The notes below the pieces were generated by a model. That model was not told the DNA's origin. It saw only the letters and a list, made by a program, of their open reading frames with translations, and did not search any database. A stretch of 64,000 nucleotides of DNA from Rhizobium aethiopicum (GTDB taxonomy: Bacteria > Pseudomonadota > Alphaproteobacteria > Rhizobiales > Rhizobiaceae). Positions 10,072 to 19,051 of the stretch are shown here, in pieces (position 1 is the stretch's first letter; each line of letters starts with the position of its first letter). Made by a program: the position numbers and the translations under genes. Where the stretch lies: the NCBI RefSeq assembly GCF_900094625.1, contig NZ_FMAJ01000005.1:1-64000 (forward strand), written 5' to 3'.

Positions 10072-10250
10072 AAAAGGAGTTTCTTGTGTTCGCTCACATC
10101 AGATTGGCGCAAACGATGTCGGACCGCGGTTTCCACGGTCAGGTCCTAGCCGCTTTAGGCATTCCCGGTACCTGCTCGTCACTCGAGCTGGCCACGTATG
10201 GCCGAGGGAGGGCCGATATCACTGGTTGAAGATCAACTGGTTACCGGGCG

Positions 10251-10508
10251 CTATTGATCTCGGTTTCGATGCGCGATCTGGGGTATCGCTGCTTCGATAT
10301 GAACTTCGGCAGCCAGATGACCCTGGGTGTCGCGAATCTCGATTGCCTGCGGGAGCTCCGCCTGATTGGATAAGATGGCTCTGGCAACTAGTTCTCTGAG
10401 GGCTTCGCCAGCCTCTTTTCTTGCTGCGTCCAAGTCCGGGAATGTCTCACCATCTGGGTCGGGCACGACGTAGTCAGCGTGTTTGATGTGAAAATAATAG
10501 GTGGGCAA
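10251..10508 (-). CDS. DUF6894-like small protein
   Basis: An 85-residue protein beginning PTYYFHIKHADYVVPDPDG, followed by FPDLDAARKEAGEALRELVA. This matches the common rhizobial DUF6894 pattern (YYFHI..G....D.eG.elpdl.aAr.eA). I place the start at a TTG (10508) directly before PTYYFHI, with a GGAG about nine bases upstream; the longer ATG version (from 10550) adds residues not seen in the family. Function unknown. Confidence 0.65.
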   Translation of the reverse strand: MPTYYFHIKHADYVVPDPDGETFPDLDAARKEAGEALRELVARAILSNQAELPQAIEIRDTQGHLAAEVHIEAAIPQIAHRNRDQ

Positions 10509-10782
10509 CAGCCTGCACTCCCCAACTCCAGTGGTTCCCGCGTCTGGCAATCACCTGCACGTTGGCGACTGAGATGGAGGCTTCCAGGGCAGCTTTCACA
10601 GGTGACACTTTCCTGCAGCTTGTCGCCAAACCATATTCTCACGTGGAGGTTCCGCTGGAGTAGAACGCATTAGCAATTGGGATTAAAACAGTATCGATTG
10701 CCTCGCTCGTGCGTTTTAAGAGGGCGAACGGGTCTGAAGCGGCAAATGACGTATGCCAACGCAGACAGACGGAGGCGACGCT

Positions 10783-11568
10783 ATGACAAACATTGCGCAA
10801 AAAGATACCAGGAATAAGTTGCTGCGGAGGCTTCCTGAGCAAGCATTTGACCATATCGCATCACACCTGAAGCCCGTTGATCTTCCGGTTCGCCGCTCGC
10901 TTGTTGAACCTAATCAACCCATTGACCACGTTCGTTTCATCGAGAGCGGCCTGGCTTCAATGGTGGCGGTGGCTTCAAACGGCATGGGCATCGAGATAGG
11001 TCAGCTTGGATACGAAGGGATGAGCGGATATCCGGTATTGCTCGGCGTCGATCGGACGCCAAACCCAACTTCCATGCAGGTTTCAGGAGGCGGCCTGGAA
11101 CTGCCCACCAGCCGTTTCCTTTCGCTTTTGCGCGACGAGGCAGTTCGTCTGATCTTTCTCCGCTACGTTCACACGCAAGAGATGCAACTGGCTCATTCGG
11201 CCTTGGCGGCGGGTCGATACAACATGCACCAGCGCCTCGCGAGATGGCTGCTTATGTGCCATGACCGTCTTCTCGTGGACGATATGCCCCTTACTCACGA
11301 GTTTTTGGCGTTGATGCTTGGCGTCAGGCGGTCTGGTGTCACCGACCACCTGCATATCCTCGAGGGCATGCGCGCCATCAAGTCGACGCGAGGGAACGTC
11401 CAAATTTTGAACCGCCAGGTTCTCCTCGATGTTGCCGATGGTTGTTACGGCGCTCCGGAAGCCGAGTACGAACGGCTTCTTGGGTTTCAGTCGTCGGACG
11501 ATCAAAGGCCGGCAAGACCAAAGGGGACGTGGAGTACGTGGTCCGGTTCTACTATCGAAAATCAATAA
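10783..11568 (+). CDS. Crp/Fnr-family transcriptional regulator
   Basis: A 261-residue regulator. The N-terminal cyclic-nucleotide-binding-like beta barrel (about residues 20-140) is followed by a C-terminal winged HTH (LTHEFLALMLGVRRSGVTDHL, about 170-190). The barrel lacks the Crp cAMP-binding consensus and has no Fnr-type N-terminal cysteines, so the ligand is unknown. Rhizobia carry many such paralogues. The start at 10783 is supported by a GGAGGCG ribosome-binding site; an in-frame ATG ten codons upstream is less likely. Confidence 0.88.
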   Translation: MTNIAQKDTRNKLLRRLPEQAFDHIASHLKPVDLPVRRSLVEPNQPIDHVRFIESGLASMVAVASNGMGIEIGQLGYEGMSGYPVLLGVDRTPNPTSMQVSGGGLELPTSRFLSLLRDEAVRLIFLRYVHTQEMQLAHSALAAGRYNMHQRLARWLLMCHDRLLVDDMPLTHEFLALMLGVRRSGVTDHLHILEGMRAIKSTRGNVQILNRQVLLDVADGCYGAPEAEYERLLGFQSSDDQRPARPKGTWSTWSGSTIENQ

Positions 11569-11761
11569 GCAGCCGCAACAAACTGTCCTCATCCTTCACG
11601 CCGTGCTGATAGGACTGAATAATACGAGAGGCGAGGTCCTGGCGCTCCGCGTCCGCGGTGATTTTCTTCACCAGTGCGACGTGATCGAACACCCTTTGGC
11701 AAAGGGCTACTTCATCATCATTCAGCGTGGTTTGGGTTTGGAATACCTGGGACAGGATCAT
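11552..11761 (-). CDS. small hypothetical protein with LI.xYQxGxxDExxLLxLL motif
   Basis: A 69-residue protein (from MILSQVFQ; an ATG at 11812 would add 17 residues). It is acidic and helical, ending DLASRIIQSYQHGVKDEDSL then LRLLIDFR. The C-terminal pattern resembles the small protein at 56169-56390 in this window (LVVLYQNGIDDAGELRRLL). Such proteins are common and uncharacterised in rhizobia. It is convergent with the Crp/Fnr gene, overlapping its 3' end by 17 bases. Confidence 0.55.
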   Translation of the reverse strand: MILSQVFQTQTTLNDDEVALCQRVFDHVALVKKITADAERQDLASRIIQSYQHGVKDEDSLLRLLIDFR

Positions 11762-11812
11762 AACGCCCTCACTCCCCTGCACGAAGGGTAGGGCGCTAGC
11801 GCGATGGTTCAA

Positions 11813-12142
11813 CCTGGCAGGATCTCACGACTTAGTGTTCGGCCTGCATCGAGGCGTCGGGCCGCGCGGAGCGTCGCTTTGGGAGCAGACCGGAAACTTG
11901 CCTCCGCACGACCCAACTCTGGGGATGGGGTGGATCGCTAGGAGGAAGGCATCATGCGATCTGAAAGTACTGCTTCCTCCCGCGATCCAGTGAGCTAACT
12001 TGATTGTCCGTCTGCGGTTCCGGTACGATGCCGAACAAAAAAGCCCCGCAGGCGAGCGGAGATCAGTAGATGAGGTTGTTTTGTAGGCATTGCGCATTTA
12101 GGCGCTACACAGCTATTGCGGACGAAATTTCATTGGATGGCA
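11813..12142. other. intergenic stretch
   Basis: About 330 bases between the small gene ending this side at 11812 and the first SyrB-like gene. A 90-codon minus-strand reading frame (11825-12097) has no recognisable features. Apart from the candidate terminator at 12036-12060, nothing was identified. Confidence 0.4.
12036..12060 (-). terminator. candidate terminator for the SyrB-like genes
   Basis: On the minus strand a short GC stem (CCGC, loop TCGCCT, GCGG) is followed by GGC and a run of six T. It lies about 85 bases beyond the stop of the SyrB-like gene at 12143. The stem is short, so this is tentative. Confidence 0.35.
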
Positions 12143-12724
12143 CTAAGTAGTACTTTTATGTCGTTCCAGCATCTTTAGAAGCTGCAGGTTCTCCAGGTGG
12201 AGTTGCTTAATCAGCATTGCCTTGAGGCGTCGGTTTTCCGCATCAAGTGCAGCCAACTCATCAACTGGTGCTTCGACGTAAGCGGCCGAAGATTTCTTGC
12301 CTCGCGCGTCGCTTACACCATCGACGCAATTTCCTGAGCGTCTTTCGTAAATGCGCGTCGCCGCTTTTCGGGCTGGCCTTTTGACCGAATGTTTTTTCGA
12401 TTTCAGGACGGAGCCGACGTGAGCGTGATCGTTTCGCGATGGACCGATTTGCACCGGTTCGGTCAAAGCAGCGGCAGGCTGGTTTTGGTTGGCGCCACCG
12501 CTCGCGGCGAGCTGGTTTTCTGGCTTTTGGTCCTGCGCCACTTCGCCGGCTTGACGGGTGGCGTCTGGTGCCAGCTTTGTTTCGAACAGGTGCGGCGCTT
12601 CCGTCTCAGCCTGACGGACAATAGCCTTGAGATCGGTGTCTCCCCAGATCGAATCCGCCTGGATCGTCGATCGCCGGCGGCCTGACTTGAATTCGACGAC
12701 GAACTTCCGCTGCGGTGTTTTCAT
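12143..12724 (-). CDS. SyrB-like coiled-coil protein, copy 1
   Basis: A 193-residue protein in three parts. A conserved N-terminal patch MKTPQRKFVVEFKSGRRRS is followed by a long low-complexity, probably disordered middle rich in Ala, Gln, Lys and Pro, and a C-terminal leucine-heptad segment (VDELAALDAENRRLKAML, then IKQLHLENLQLLKML). The C terminus matches the zipper-like end of SyrB-type regulators; S. meliloti SyrB is a repressor of the symbiotic regulator gene syrM. It is one of three tandem same-strand relatives (12143, 12756, 13508), with 31 bases to the next. A DNA-binding role is inferred from the family name only. Confidence 0.65.
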   Translation of the reverse strand: MKTPQRKFVVEFKSGRRRSTIQADSIWGDTDLKAIVRQAETEAPHLFETKLAPDATRQAGEVAQDQKPENQLAASGGANQNQPAAALTEPVQIGPSRNDHAHVGSVLKSKKHSVKRPARKAATRIYERRSGNCVDGVSDARGKKSSAAYVEAPVDELAALDAENRRLKAMLIKQLHLENLQLLKMLERHKSTT

Positions 12725-12755
12725 ATATATTAGACCTTTACATGCTGTGCCCAGC

Positions 12756-13346
12756 TCAAGAAACGTCGAAGCGTTTCAGCATCGTCTTGAGCTGGGCGTT
12801 CTGACGCTGGAGCTTGCGAGCAAGCTCACTTCTCAGCTTTTTGATGTCCTCATCAAGGCTTGCCACTTCATCGAAGAAGGCATTCGGAGAAGATGGGCGC
12901 TGCACGCCTTGACCTTCATGGGGAGCGACAGGGCTGCGCGCGACCACGGCTCCCCGGGTTCCCTGTGTCCGTCCCGGGCGGCCGGGGCGAGGCTTTCTCA
13001 GAGACTTAACAGTTATCTCGGCCGGCACACCCGCCCCGAGATCCGAATGACGAGATTCGCTTGGCTCGGCTTTCCCTGCCTCTTCGCCTCCGGCCGGCCG
13101 AGCCGACATCTGCGACGCTTCGAGACTGTCTTCGCTCTCATCCGATGCCGCTGTCACTCGATCGACTGGAACAGCCTGGTCATGATCTCCGGAGGTGGAG
13201 ATTTCAGTTGAATGAGGTGCCGGCGTCTGCTCCGCCTCGTGAGCCTGAGCCGCGGGATCGGTGTCATGCCCGATCGAATTCTCCTGCCCCTTTGCGGATC
13301 GTCGCCGCGACGTCAATTCGACAAGGAATTTCCACGGTGTTTTCAT
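12756..13346 (-). CDS. SyrB-like coiled-coil protein, copy 2
   Basis: A 196-residue tandem relative of the neighbouring gene. It has the same N-terminal patch (MKTPWKFLVELTSRRRS), a disordered charged middle (including RKPRPGRPGRTQGTRG, AT-hook-like around residue 120), and a C-terminal heptad segment (DEVASLDEDIKKLRSEL, then ARKLQRQNAQLKTML). Sequence drift from copy 1 is large, but the architecture is identical. The GRPGR core resembles AT-hook DNA-binding motifs, which would fit a nucleoid or regulatory role. Confidence 0.6.
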   Translation of the reverse strand: MKTPWKFLVELTSRRRSAKGQENSIGHDTDPAAQAHEAEQTPAPHSTEISTSGDHDQAVPVDRVTAASDESEDSLEASQMSARPAGGEEAGKAEPSESRHSDLGAGVPAEITVKSLRKPRPGRPGRTQGTRGAVVARSPVAPHEGQGVQRPSSPNAFFDEVASLDEDIKKLRSELARKLQRQNAQLKTMLKRFDVS

Positions 13347-13507
13347 GGGCGGTTCACCTCGATCAACCCGGGCTGCGATGCTGTCGCAGCTGTGCTATCC
13401 CCACTCACAGGTCGGCCGGGCACGACGACGCGCCGACGACATTTTTCCAGCTGAAGATCCGATGGCTGAGGCCGCTGTGGCGGCCGACTTACATGTCTGT
13501 GTGCTGA

Positions 13508-13939
13508 TCAATCAAGCCCGAGCCGTTTGCGGAGGTCGGTATTTTCCTGGCGCAGCTTTTCCGCCAGCAATTTTCGCAACCGCTTGTTCTCTTCTTCAAG
13601 CTGAATCAGATCTTCCAGCTCATCGATTACGGGCGCGGGTACCTTTGCCGTTTGCTCGGCAGGCTTCCCGATTTTTCTCCTCCCGCTCCCCTTGATGGTG
13701 CTCTTGCGATCGGAGGCTTTCGCCTCGAGCGACTTAGGCTTTCTTCCCCTGCCCCGTCCAACAGCTTTTGTCGCACCTGCCGCCGGCGACGGTTCGGTCA
13801 CCGCCTCCGTCGCGGCTGCAGCCGGCTCGGCGGCTTGCCTTGGACGACGCGGTGCACGCTGCTTCTTAACGTCTGTTTTTATCGGCGCATCCGTTTCCGC
13901 AACCCCGGCAACGTGGCCGGTATTGTTCTCTTCAGCCAT
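13508..13939 (-). CDS. SyrB-like regulator, copy 3
   Basis: A 143-residue protein of the SyrB-like type. The N terminus MAEENNTGHVAGVAETDAP is typical of rhizobial SyrB-like proteins, followed by a Lys/Arg/Ala/Pro-rich middle (KKQRAPRRPRQAAEP; GRGRGRKPKS, AT-hook-like) and the heptad end (DELEDLIQLEEENKRLRKLL, then AEKLRQENTDLRKRL). It lacks the MKTP N-terminal patch of the other two copies. All three share the C-terminal pattern DE..xL..E..kxL...L..kL..xN..L...L, so they may homo- or hetero-oligomerise (inference). Confidence 0.7.
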   Translation of the reverse strand: MAEENNTGHVAGVAETDAPIKTDVKKQRAPRRPRQAAEPAAAATEAVTEPSPAAGATKAVGRGRGRKPKSLEAKASDRKSTIKGSGRRKIGKPAEQTAKVPAPVIDELEDLIQLEEENKRLRKLLAEKLRQENTDLRKRLGLD

Positions 13940-14744
13940 CAGTCATCTCCCTTATAGCCAAGTCTCTTTTCGACTGACTGCAAGAGAGAGTCAACAAAAG
14001 GCGCAATGGCGATCCAGCCAAACGGTTGAATTCGATACCTCCTGGCTCGGCCGCGTACGCAACCTCATTCTTGCTAACTCTCGCGGATCATGCACGCATC
14101 CTACCATGTTGGCGGGAAATCCGGAGAGGGGCATGCACTATCGCGCCGAAGGTCGGCGCTGTTCGCAGCGCCTTGGCGGATCATCGGAGCTGCCGCAGTA
14201 GGCGTGTCAGGTGGTATAACTAATGCGGACTTTAGATAAGCCAGAGCTGCTGATTGCCTTCCTGTTCGTCGGCCCCATCATCGGCATGGCCGTTGAGCTA
14301 GGTACGACGCAGACACAGCATCGACAGGAGAAAAACAGATCACGCCGGGGAAGAAATTCGTGGCAATGAGCGCATCGTACTAGGCCCCCGGTGTCCAATG
14401 CCAGCTGCGGGCAATTGAAACCAGTCGGCGCCGCAGATCAACTGGGTGGCGGGATGCGCTGGCATTTCACCATTGAGAGATCCCCAGATCCCCAGACGAC
14501 ATGGGAACGCCGAAGCAGTGTGTAATTGCCGTAGGGTATGGCTACGACAGACTCGGATGAAAAGGGGTGGAACCGCGATTTCAGCATCGCGCCAGCGATA
14601 AACCGCGACAGTCATCGTGTCGCCCGGAAGAACATCGATACGTCAGCGGCAACGAAGGCGGCGTTCGCGTTCGTTTTCGAATTGCCATCGAGCTGGGCTA
14701 GTGGCAATTTTCCGCGGTCATCGCTCGCCAACTGGAAACGCCAT
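13940..14744. other. long intergenic stretch upstream of kup
   Basis: About 800 bases with no confident gene. The kup reading frame is open from an ATG at 14538, but those 69 codons do not look like Kup. A 48-codon frame (14223-14369) has a hydrophobic segment (LLIAFLFVGPIIGMAVEL) and could be a tiny membrane protein. No operator or RNA was recognised. Confidence 0.35.
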
Positions 14745-16646
14745 TTGACCGACAACAAGCTGCGATCAGCGGATCCCGAACTGGAACACCAGACTGGGCA
14801 GGGACTGCCGTCTCTCGTCCTCGCCGCCCTGGGCGTCGTCTATGGTGACATCGGGACAAGCCCGCTCTACGCGTTCAGGGAAGCCCTCCATGCCACCGGC
14901 GGTTCGGAAGCGGATCGAGCCGACGTGCTTGGAATCCTGTCATTGATTGTATGGGCCCTCACTATTGTCGTCACGTTGAAATACGTGACGTTCGTGCTGA
15001 AGGCGGACAACCGGGGTGAAGGCGGCACCCTGTCTCTCATGACCCTCGCTCGCGAGGGTCTTGTCGGACGGCCCAAGTGGGTTCTCGTCCTCGGCGTGAT
15101 CGGAGCCTCGCTTTTTCTCGGCGACGCAATCATCACGCCGGCGATCTCCGTTCTGTCTGCGGTTGAGGGTATCGAGGTGGTTGCACCGGCGTTGTCCAAC
15201 TGGGTCGTGCCTATCACTCTTACGATTATTGCCGTTCTGTTTTTCGTCCAGCGGTTCGGCACGAGCGGGGTGGCGTCGGTATTCGGTCCCGTAACGGCTC
15301 TGTGGTTTGTTGTCCTTGGCGTCAGCGGTGCGATCCACATCTTTGACGACCCGTCGGTGTTGGGCGCAGTCAATCCGGTACACGCACTCCGATATATCGC
15401 AAACAACATCGGCTCGGCCATCGCGGTGCTCGGAGCCGTCTTCCTTGCCGTGACCGGCGCCGAGGCCCTCTATGTCGACCTTGGACATTTTGGACGCCGT
15501 CCGATTGTCACGGCGTGGTTTTCGCTCGTCTTCCCTAGCCTGCTCCTGAATTATTTCGGGCAGGGCGCGTTCGTGCTCGCGCACCCGCACATGGCTGAGC
15601 ATCCCTTTTTCAGCATGCACCCGGAATGGGCGAGAATTCCGATGGTCTGCCTCGCGACCGCGGCAACGGTGATCGCCAGCCAGGCAGTGATCTCCGGCGC
15701 TTATTCCCTCGTCCGTCAGGCGATGCACCTTAACCTGCTTCCGCGCCTGCGCATCCTCCACACCTCCGAGACGCAATCCGGGCAGATCTTCATGCCGCAG
15801 GTAAACAACCTGCTATTCATGTTCGTGGCTGCACTCGTGCTCTTCTTCCAGAATTCAAGCGCCCTATCCGCCGCCTACGGTATCGCCGTGACAGGCGAAA
15901 TGTTGATCACTTCGATCCTACTGTTTGTGGTGATGCGCCGTATCTGGAGCTGGAAGCTGGCGACGGCTCTTGCCGTCATGGTGCCGATTTCACTGATCGA
16001 CGCCGGATTTCTAGCCGCCAACGTTGCCAAGTTCGCAGAGGGCGGGTGGGTTCCTGTTGCGGTGGCGTCGACGATGGCGCTCGTCATGCAGACATGGACA
16101 GCGGGGCGTCGGCTGCTTGCTGCCCGCACCAAGGCCGACGAAATCCCACTCGCGGCGATCATCGATAACCTGGCCCGGAAGAAGCCGCTCACGGTGCCTG
16201 GGACTGCGATGTTCCTGACAAGCGACATCGAAGGCGCGCCAACCGCACTGCTCCACAGCCTAAAGCACTACAAGGTTCTCCATGAGCAGAACGTCATTCT
16301 CAGCGTTGTCACCTCGACGACGCCGTTCGTTCCGGACGATGAGAAAATCTTCCTTGAGAGCTTCAATCCCCACTTCAGCCGGCTGGTGATCACGTTCGGC
16401 TACATGGAGACGCCCAACATCCCTCGTGCGCTCGTCCTCGCCCGCAAGCTTGGCCTGAAGTTCGATATCATGTCGACCTCGTTCTTCCTCTCCCGCCGAA
16501 CTATCCTCCCGTCGAGGAAAGGTGGCCTGCCGTTCTGGCAGGACCGGCTGTTTATCTCGCTCGCACAGAATGCCAGCAATGCCACAGACTATTTCGGGCT
16601 GCCGTCGGGGCGAGTGGTCGAACTCGGGCTGCAGACAACCATTTAG
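14745..16646 (+). CDS. kup: Kup-type low-affinity potassium transporter
   Basis: Integral membrane K+/H+ symporter of the KUP/HAK family. The core reads LVLAALGVVYGDIGTSPLYA, followed by about 12 hydrophobic segments and a soluble C-terminal domain (to GLPSGRVVELGLQTTI). I place the start at a TTG (14745; L-TDNKLRSADPE) because this gives 633 residues, the usual length, and has a GGAAAC-like RBS. The first ATG (14538) would add 69 residues unlike the family. The signature YGDIGTSPLYA and the acidic/aromatic TM residues are intact. Confidence 0.93.
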   Translation: MTDNKLRSADPELEHQTGQGLPSLVLAALGVVYGDIGTSPLYAFREALHATGGSEADRADVLGILSLIVWALTIVVTLKYVTFVLKADNRGEGGTLSLMTLAREGLVGRPKWVLVLGVIGASLFLGDAIITPAISVLSAVEGIEVVAPALSNWVVPITLTIIAVLFFVQRFGTSGVASVFGPVTALWFVVLGVSGAIHIFDDPSVLGAVNPVHALRYIANNIGSAIAVLGAVFLAVTGAEALYVDLGHFGRRPIVTAWFSLVFPSLLLNYFGQGAFVLAHPHMAEHPFFSMHPEWARIPMVCLATAATVIASQAVISGAYSLVRQAMHLNLLPRLRILHTSETQSGQIFMPQVNNLLFMFVAALVLFFQNSSALSAAYGIAVTGEMLITSILLFVVMRRIWSWKLATALAVMVPISLIDAGFLAANVAKFAEGGWVPVAVASTMALVMQTWTAGRRLLAARTKADEIPLAAIIDNLARKKPLTVPGTAMFLTSDIEGAPTALLHSLKHYKVLHEQNVILSVVTSTTPFVPDDEKIFLESFNPHFSRLVITFGYMETPNIPRALVLARKLGLKFDIMSTSFFLSRRTILPSRKGGLPFWQDRLFISLAQNASNATDYFGLPSGRVVELGLQTTI

Positions 16647-16693
16647 CGGCGCCGGTGCGCGCTGGTCTTCTGCCACATTGCGAGGAACCCGAT

Positions 16694-16870
16694 TTGTCCG
16701 TCTTCGATCTCGTCTCGCTGCTCCTGGTTCTGACAGCCGGGTTCGCCTGGATCAACCATCGTTATTTCAGGCTTCCCTCTCAATCGGAATCCTCGTCATG
16801 GGACTTGCAGCGTCAGCTTTGCTGGTCGGGCCGTTGACTGTAGAGTACAGCAGCACCTTTGGTGACTCCT
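16694..16870 (+). pseudogene. remnant of an NhaP-type Na+/H+ antiporter N terminus
   Basis: A TTG start with a CGAGGA ribosome-binding site opens SVFDLVSLLLVLTAGFAWIN then HRYFRLPS. This is the first transmembrane hairpin of rhizobial CPA1/NhaP-like antiporters. One base is then missing, and the next frame continues SIGILVMGLAASALLVG. Homology ends after about 60 residues, so the gene is both frameshifted and truncated. Directly after it (16873-16986) a 37-codon frame encodes a single hydrophobic segment (KKWLLFVIAVLPLIAAAMIV) of unknown origin. It lies 47 bases after kup. Confidence 0.6.
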
Positions 16871-17070
16871 CGATGAGTATCAGCAAGAAGTGGCTTCTCT
16901 TCGTAATTGCGGTCCTGCCCCTCATCGCAGCGGCCATGATCGTTAAGCGCGGGGCGATTGGTGGTTCAGTTCATAATGAAAAATAGCTATTCAGAACGAC
17001 CGCTACCGAGCCGTGGAGTGACATTGGCAGCACCGGCCACGAAGGTTCAGACGGACGCGGGTGAAGGCAG

Positions 17071-18327
17071 ATGAGGGTATCCATCCATACTCTCGGCACG
17101 CGCGGAGATGTTCAGCCTTATATCGCTCTGGCATTGGGATTGATCGAGCGCGGACATCGAGTACAGCTCGCTGCCCCGGTTCAGTTCGAGAGCATGGTGC
17201 AAGATCATGGCATCGGATTCGCCCCCCTGCCCGGAGAGTTTCTCGCTCTTCTCGACACACCGGAAGGAAAGGCAGCGATCGCCGGCAGCAAAGGCTTCGG
17301 TTCCGGTATCAAGCTGCTCAAGTACGTCCGTCCGATGATGCGAACCTTGCTCGATGCGGAATGGAAAGCCGCCCAGGCATTCACACCGGATATCTTCGTG
17401 CATCATCCGAAGGCAATGGCGGTGCCACATATGGCAGAGGCGCTCCATCGCCCATTTATTTTGGCCTCGCCCCTGCCCGGCTTTACGCCAACCTCTGCTT
17501 TTCCCAGCCCGATGTTGCCTTTCAAAGATCTGGGCTGGTTCAATCGCATCAGCCACCTCGCGGCCATCAGGGGTGCCGATCTTCTGTTCGGGAAATTGCT
17601 CTCGAACTGGAGGGCTGAACAACTTGGTCTACCGCGGCGCAGGATGCCAGCAATCGCTTCGGATGGCACGCTCTACGCTTACAGCCGACATGTCGTGCCG
17701 GTCCCTCCTGACTGGGGCAGTGACGTGCTGGTGAGTGGCTACTGGTTTCTCGACAGCAAAAACTGGCGGCCTTCCGACGAACTGGCAGCATTTCTCACGG
17801 AAGGAGAGCCGCCGGTCTACGTCGGCTTCGGAAGCATGCCCGGCGTCGATCCGGTACGAATGACAGCCATTATTGTCGAAGCGCTAGCAAGGCGGGGCAA
17901 GCGGAGTATCTTGGCTCTTGGAGGCGGTGCTCTGTCCGCAGAAGATAGATCCGGGCACGTTCATGTCGTCCGCGACGCCCCTCACGACAGGGTGTTTCAC
18001 GAGGTGAGTGCGGTCATCCACCACGGCGGCGCCGGAACGACCGCGGCCGCTCTTCGGGCTGGCAAGCCCATGATCATTTGCCCATTTTTTGGCGATCAAC
18101 CGTTCTGGGGAAGGCGGATAACGGACCTCGGCGTAGGACTGTCACTCGAGCGCCGAGCATTGACCGTCGAGAGCCTGACAGCAGCACTGGCAGCCATGGA
18201 CGATACACTTATGCGACGTCGGGCAGAAGCGGTTGGCGCACGGATACGGTCTGAGGATGGGGTTGCGACCGCAGTTGGCTTCATTGAGGCTGCTGCGAAC
18301 AAACGTCAGGCGCATCCTTCGAAATGA
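17071..18327 (+). CDS. UDP-glycosyltransferase-like GT1 family protein
   Basis: A 418-residue GT-B glycosyltransferase of the sterol/macrolide glucosyltransferase type. The N-terminal Rossmann domain begins MRVSIHTLGTRGDVQPYIAL (the TRGDVQP motif is typical of GT28/GT1 sterol glycosyltransferases). The C-terminal donor-binding domain carries VYVGFGSMPG and VIHHGGAGTTAAALRAGKPM. The likely substrate is a lipid, sterol-like or natural-product aglycone; the sequence cannot decide. No signal peptide or TM segment, so cytosolic or membrane-peripheral. The start is followed by the conserved motif, and an in-frame stop lies just upstream. Confidence 0.88.
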   Translation: MRVSIHTLGTRGDVQPYIALALGLIERGHRVQLAAPVQFESMVQDHGIGFAPLPGEFLALLDTPEGKAAIAGSKGFGSGIKLLKYVRPMMRTLLDAEWKAAQAFTPDIFVHHPKAMAVPHMAEALHRPFILASPLPGFTPTSAFPSPMLPFKDLGWFNRISHLAAIRGADLLFGKLLSNWRAEQLGLPRRRMPAIASDGTLYAYSRHVVPVPPDWGSDVLVSGYWFLDSKNWRPSDELAAFLTEGEPPVYVGFGSMPGVDPVRMTAIIVEALARRGKRSILALGGGALSAEDRSGHVHVVRDAPHDRVFHEVSAVIHHGGAGTTAAALRAGKPMIICPFFGDQPFWGRRITDLGVGLSLERRALTVESLTAALAAMDDTLMRRRAEAVGARIRSEDGVATAVGFIEAAANKRQAHPSK

Positions 18328-18333
18328 TGAGCG

Positions 18334-18411
18334 GCGCCCGCCCAAGTTCCTGCCCAATCGAGAGGCATCAGGAGAATGAGATTAACTCCGGCGATGCCAA
18401 TGGGCGGGCGC
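18334..18411. repeat. 11-bp inverted repeat downstream of the glycosyltransferase
   Basis: GCGCCCGCCCA (18334-18344) and its exact reverse complement TGGGCGGGCGC (18401-18411) are separated by 56 bases. It could fold as a long-looped stem after the glycosyltransferase gene. Role uncertain. Confidence 0.35.
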
Positions 18412-18517
18412 GAAAATTCGTCGCCTGCAAAGGTCGACGAATTGCATTCCAGGCGCGGGTCTCTCGATATAATATCGATTGTTAATCCAAAACGCTCGCA
18501 CGGCGGAAGGTCAAGGC

Positions 18518-19051
18518 ATGCTGTTTAGGAGACGGAAGCCGCTCTCATTGGCTCAGCGGATCCGTGCCGTCTTTTGGCCATCTAAGGGGTTATTGCGGTC
18601 CATCCGGTACATTGCCATTCGAGTACTTCGATTGAAGGCTACTCCTCATGCCGTTGCGGCTGGGGTTGCAGCAGGAGTGGCCGTGTCCTGTACGCCCTTC
18701 CTGGGCTTTCACTTCCTGATGGCTTTTTGTTTAGCCTTCATCCTGAGAGGCAACATGATTGCAGCTGCGCTCGGGACGGCGTTTGGAAACCCACTTACCT
18801 TTCCGGTAATCTTTGCTGCTGCCTATCGGATTGGCATCTTTGTTTTAGGCCGCGCGCCCGAGAAGATCGGTGAAGCCGATCTGTTCACCCTGCTCCGGCA
18901 TCTCGATTTTGCACCACTTTGGCATCCGATCCTGAAACCGGTGCTTGTCGGCGGCCTTCCGCTCGGCGCTTTTTGCGGTGCGGTTTTCTATCTATTGACG
19001 TGGCAAGGTGTTCGCTTATTTCAGCAGCGAAGAACGCGGCAGGGTGTATAA
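18518..19051 (+). CDS. DUF2062 membrane protein
   Basis: A 177-residue inner-membrane protein. The N-terminal basic region (MLFRRRKPLSLAQRIRAVFW) precedes ATPHAVAAGVAAGVAVSCTP and FLGFHFLMAFCLAFILRGNM, with GNPLTFPVIFA later and a final TM segment near residues 140-165. This is the DUF2062 pattern (PhaiAlGvAiGvfig.tPf.g.q). Function unknown. The ATG at 18518 is chosen over a TTG 13 codons upstream because of its RBS (GGAAGGTCAAGG). Confidence 0.85.
   Translation: MLFRRRKPLSLAQRIRAVFWPSKGLLRSIRYIAIRVLRLKATPHAVAAGVAAGVAVSCTPFLGFHFLMAFCLAFILRGNMIAAALGTAFGNPLTFPVIFAAAYRIGIFVLGRAPEKIGEADLFTLLRHLDFAPLWHPILKPVLVGGLPLGAFCGAVFYLLTWQGVRLFQQRRTRQGV

Noticed and set aside
10086..10229. 47-codon GTG-started frame with a good AAAGGAG site after the sialidase
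   Set aside because: The ribosome-binding site is attractive, but the translation resembles no protein I know; perhaps the damaged start of a lost gene.
12627..13211. 194-codon plus-strand open frame
   Set aside because: Antisense to the SyrB-like genes, whose tandem similarity supports the minus strand.
14223..14369. 48-codon frame with one hydrophobic segment
   Set aside because: Could be a small membrane protein but lacks a good ribosome-binding site and any homology I recognise; not strong enough to annotate.
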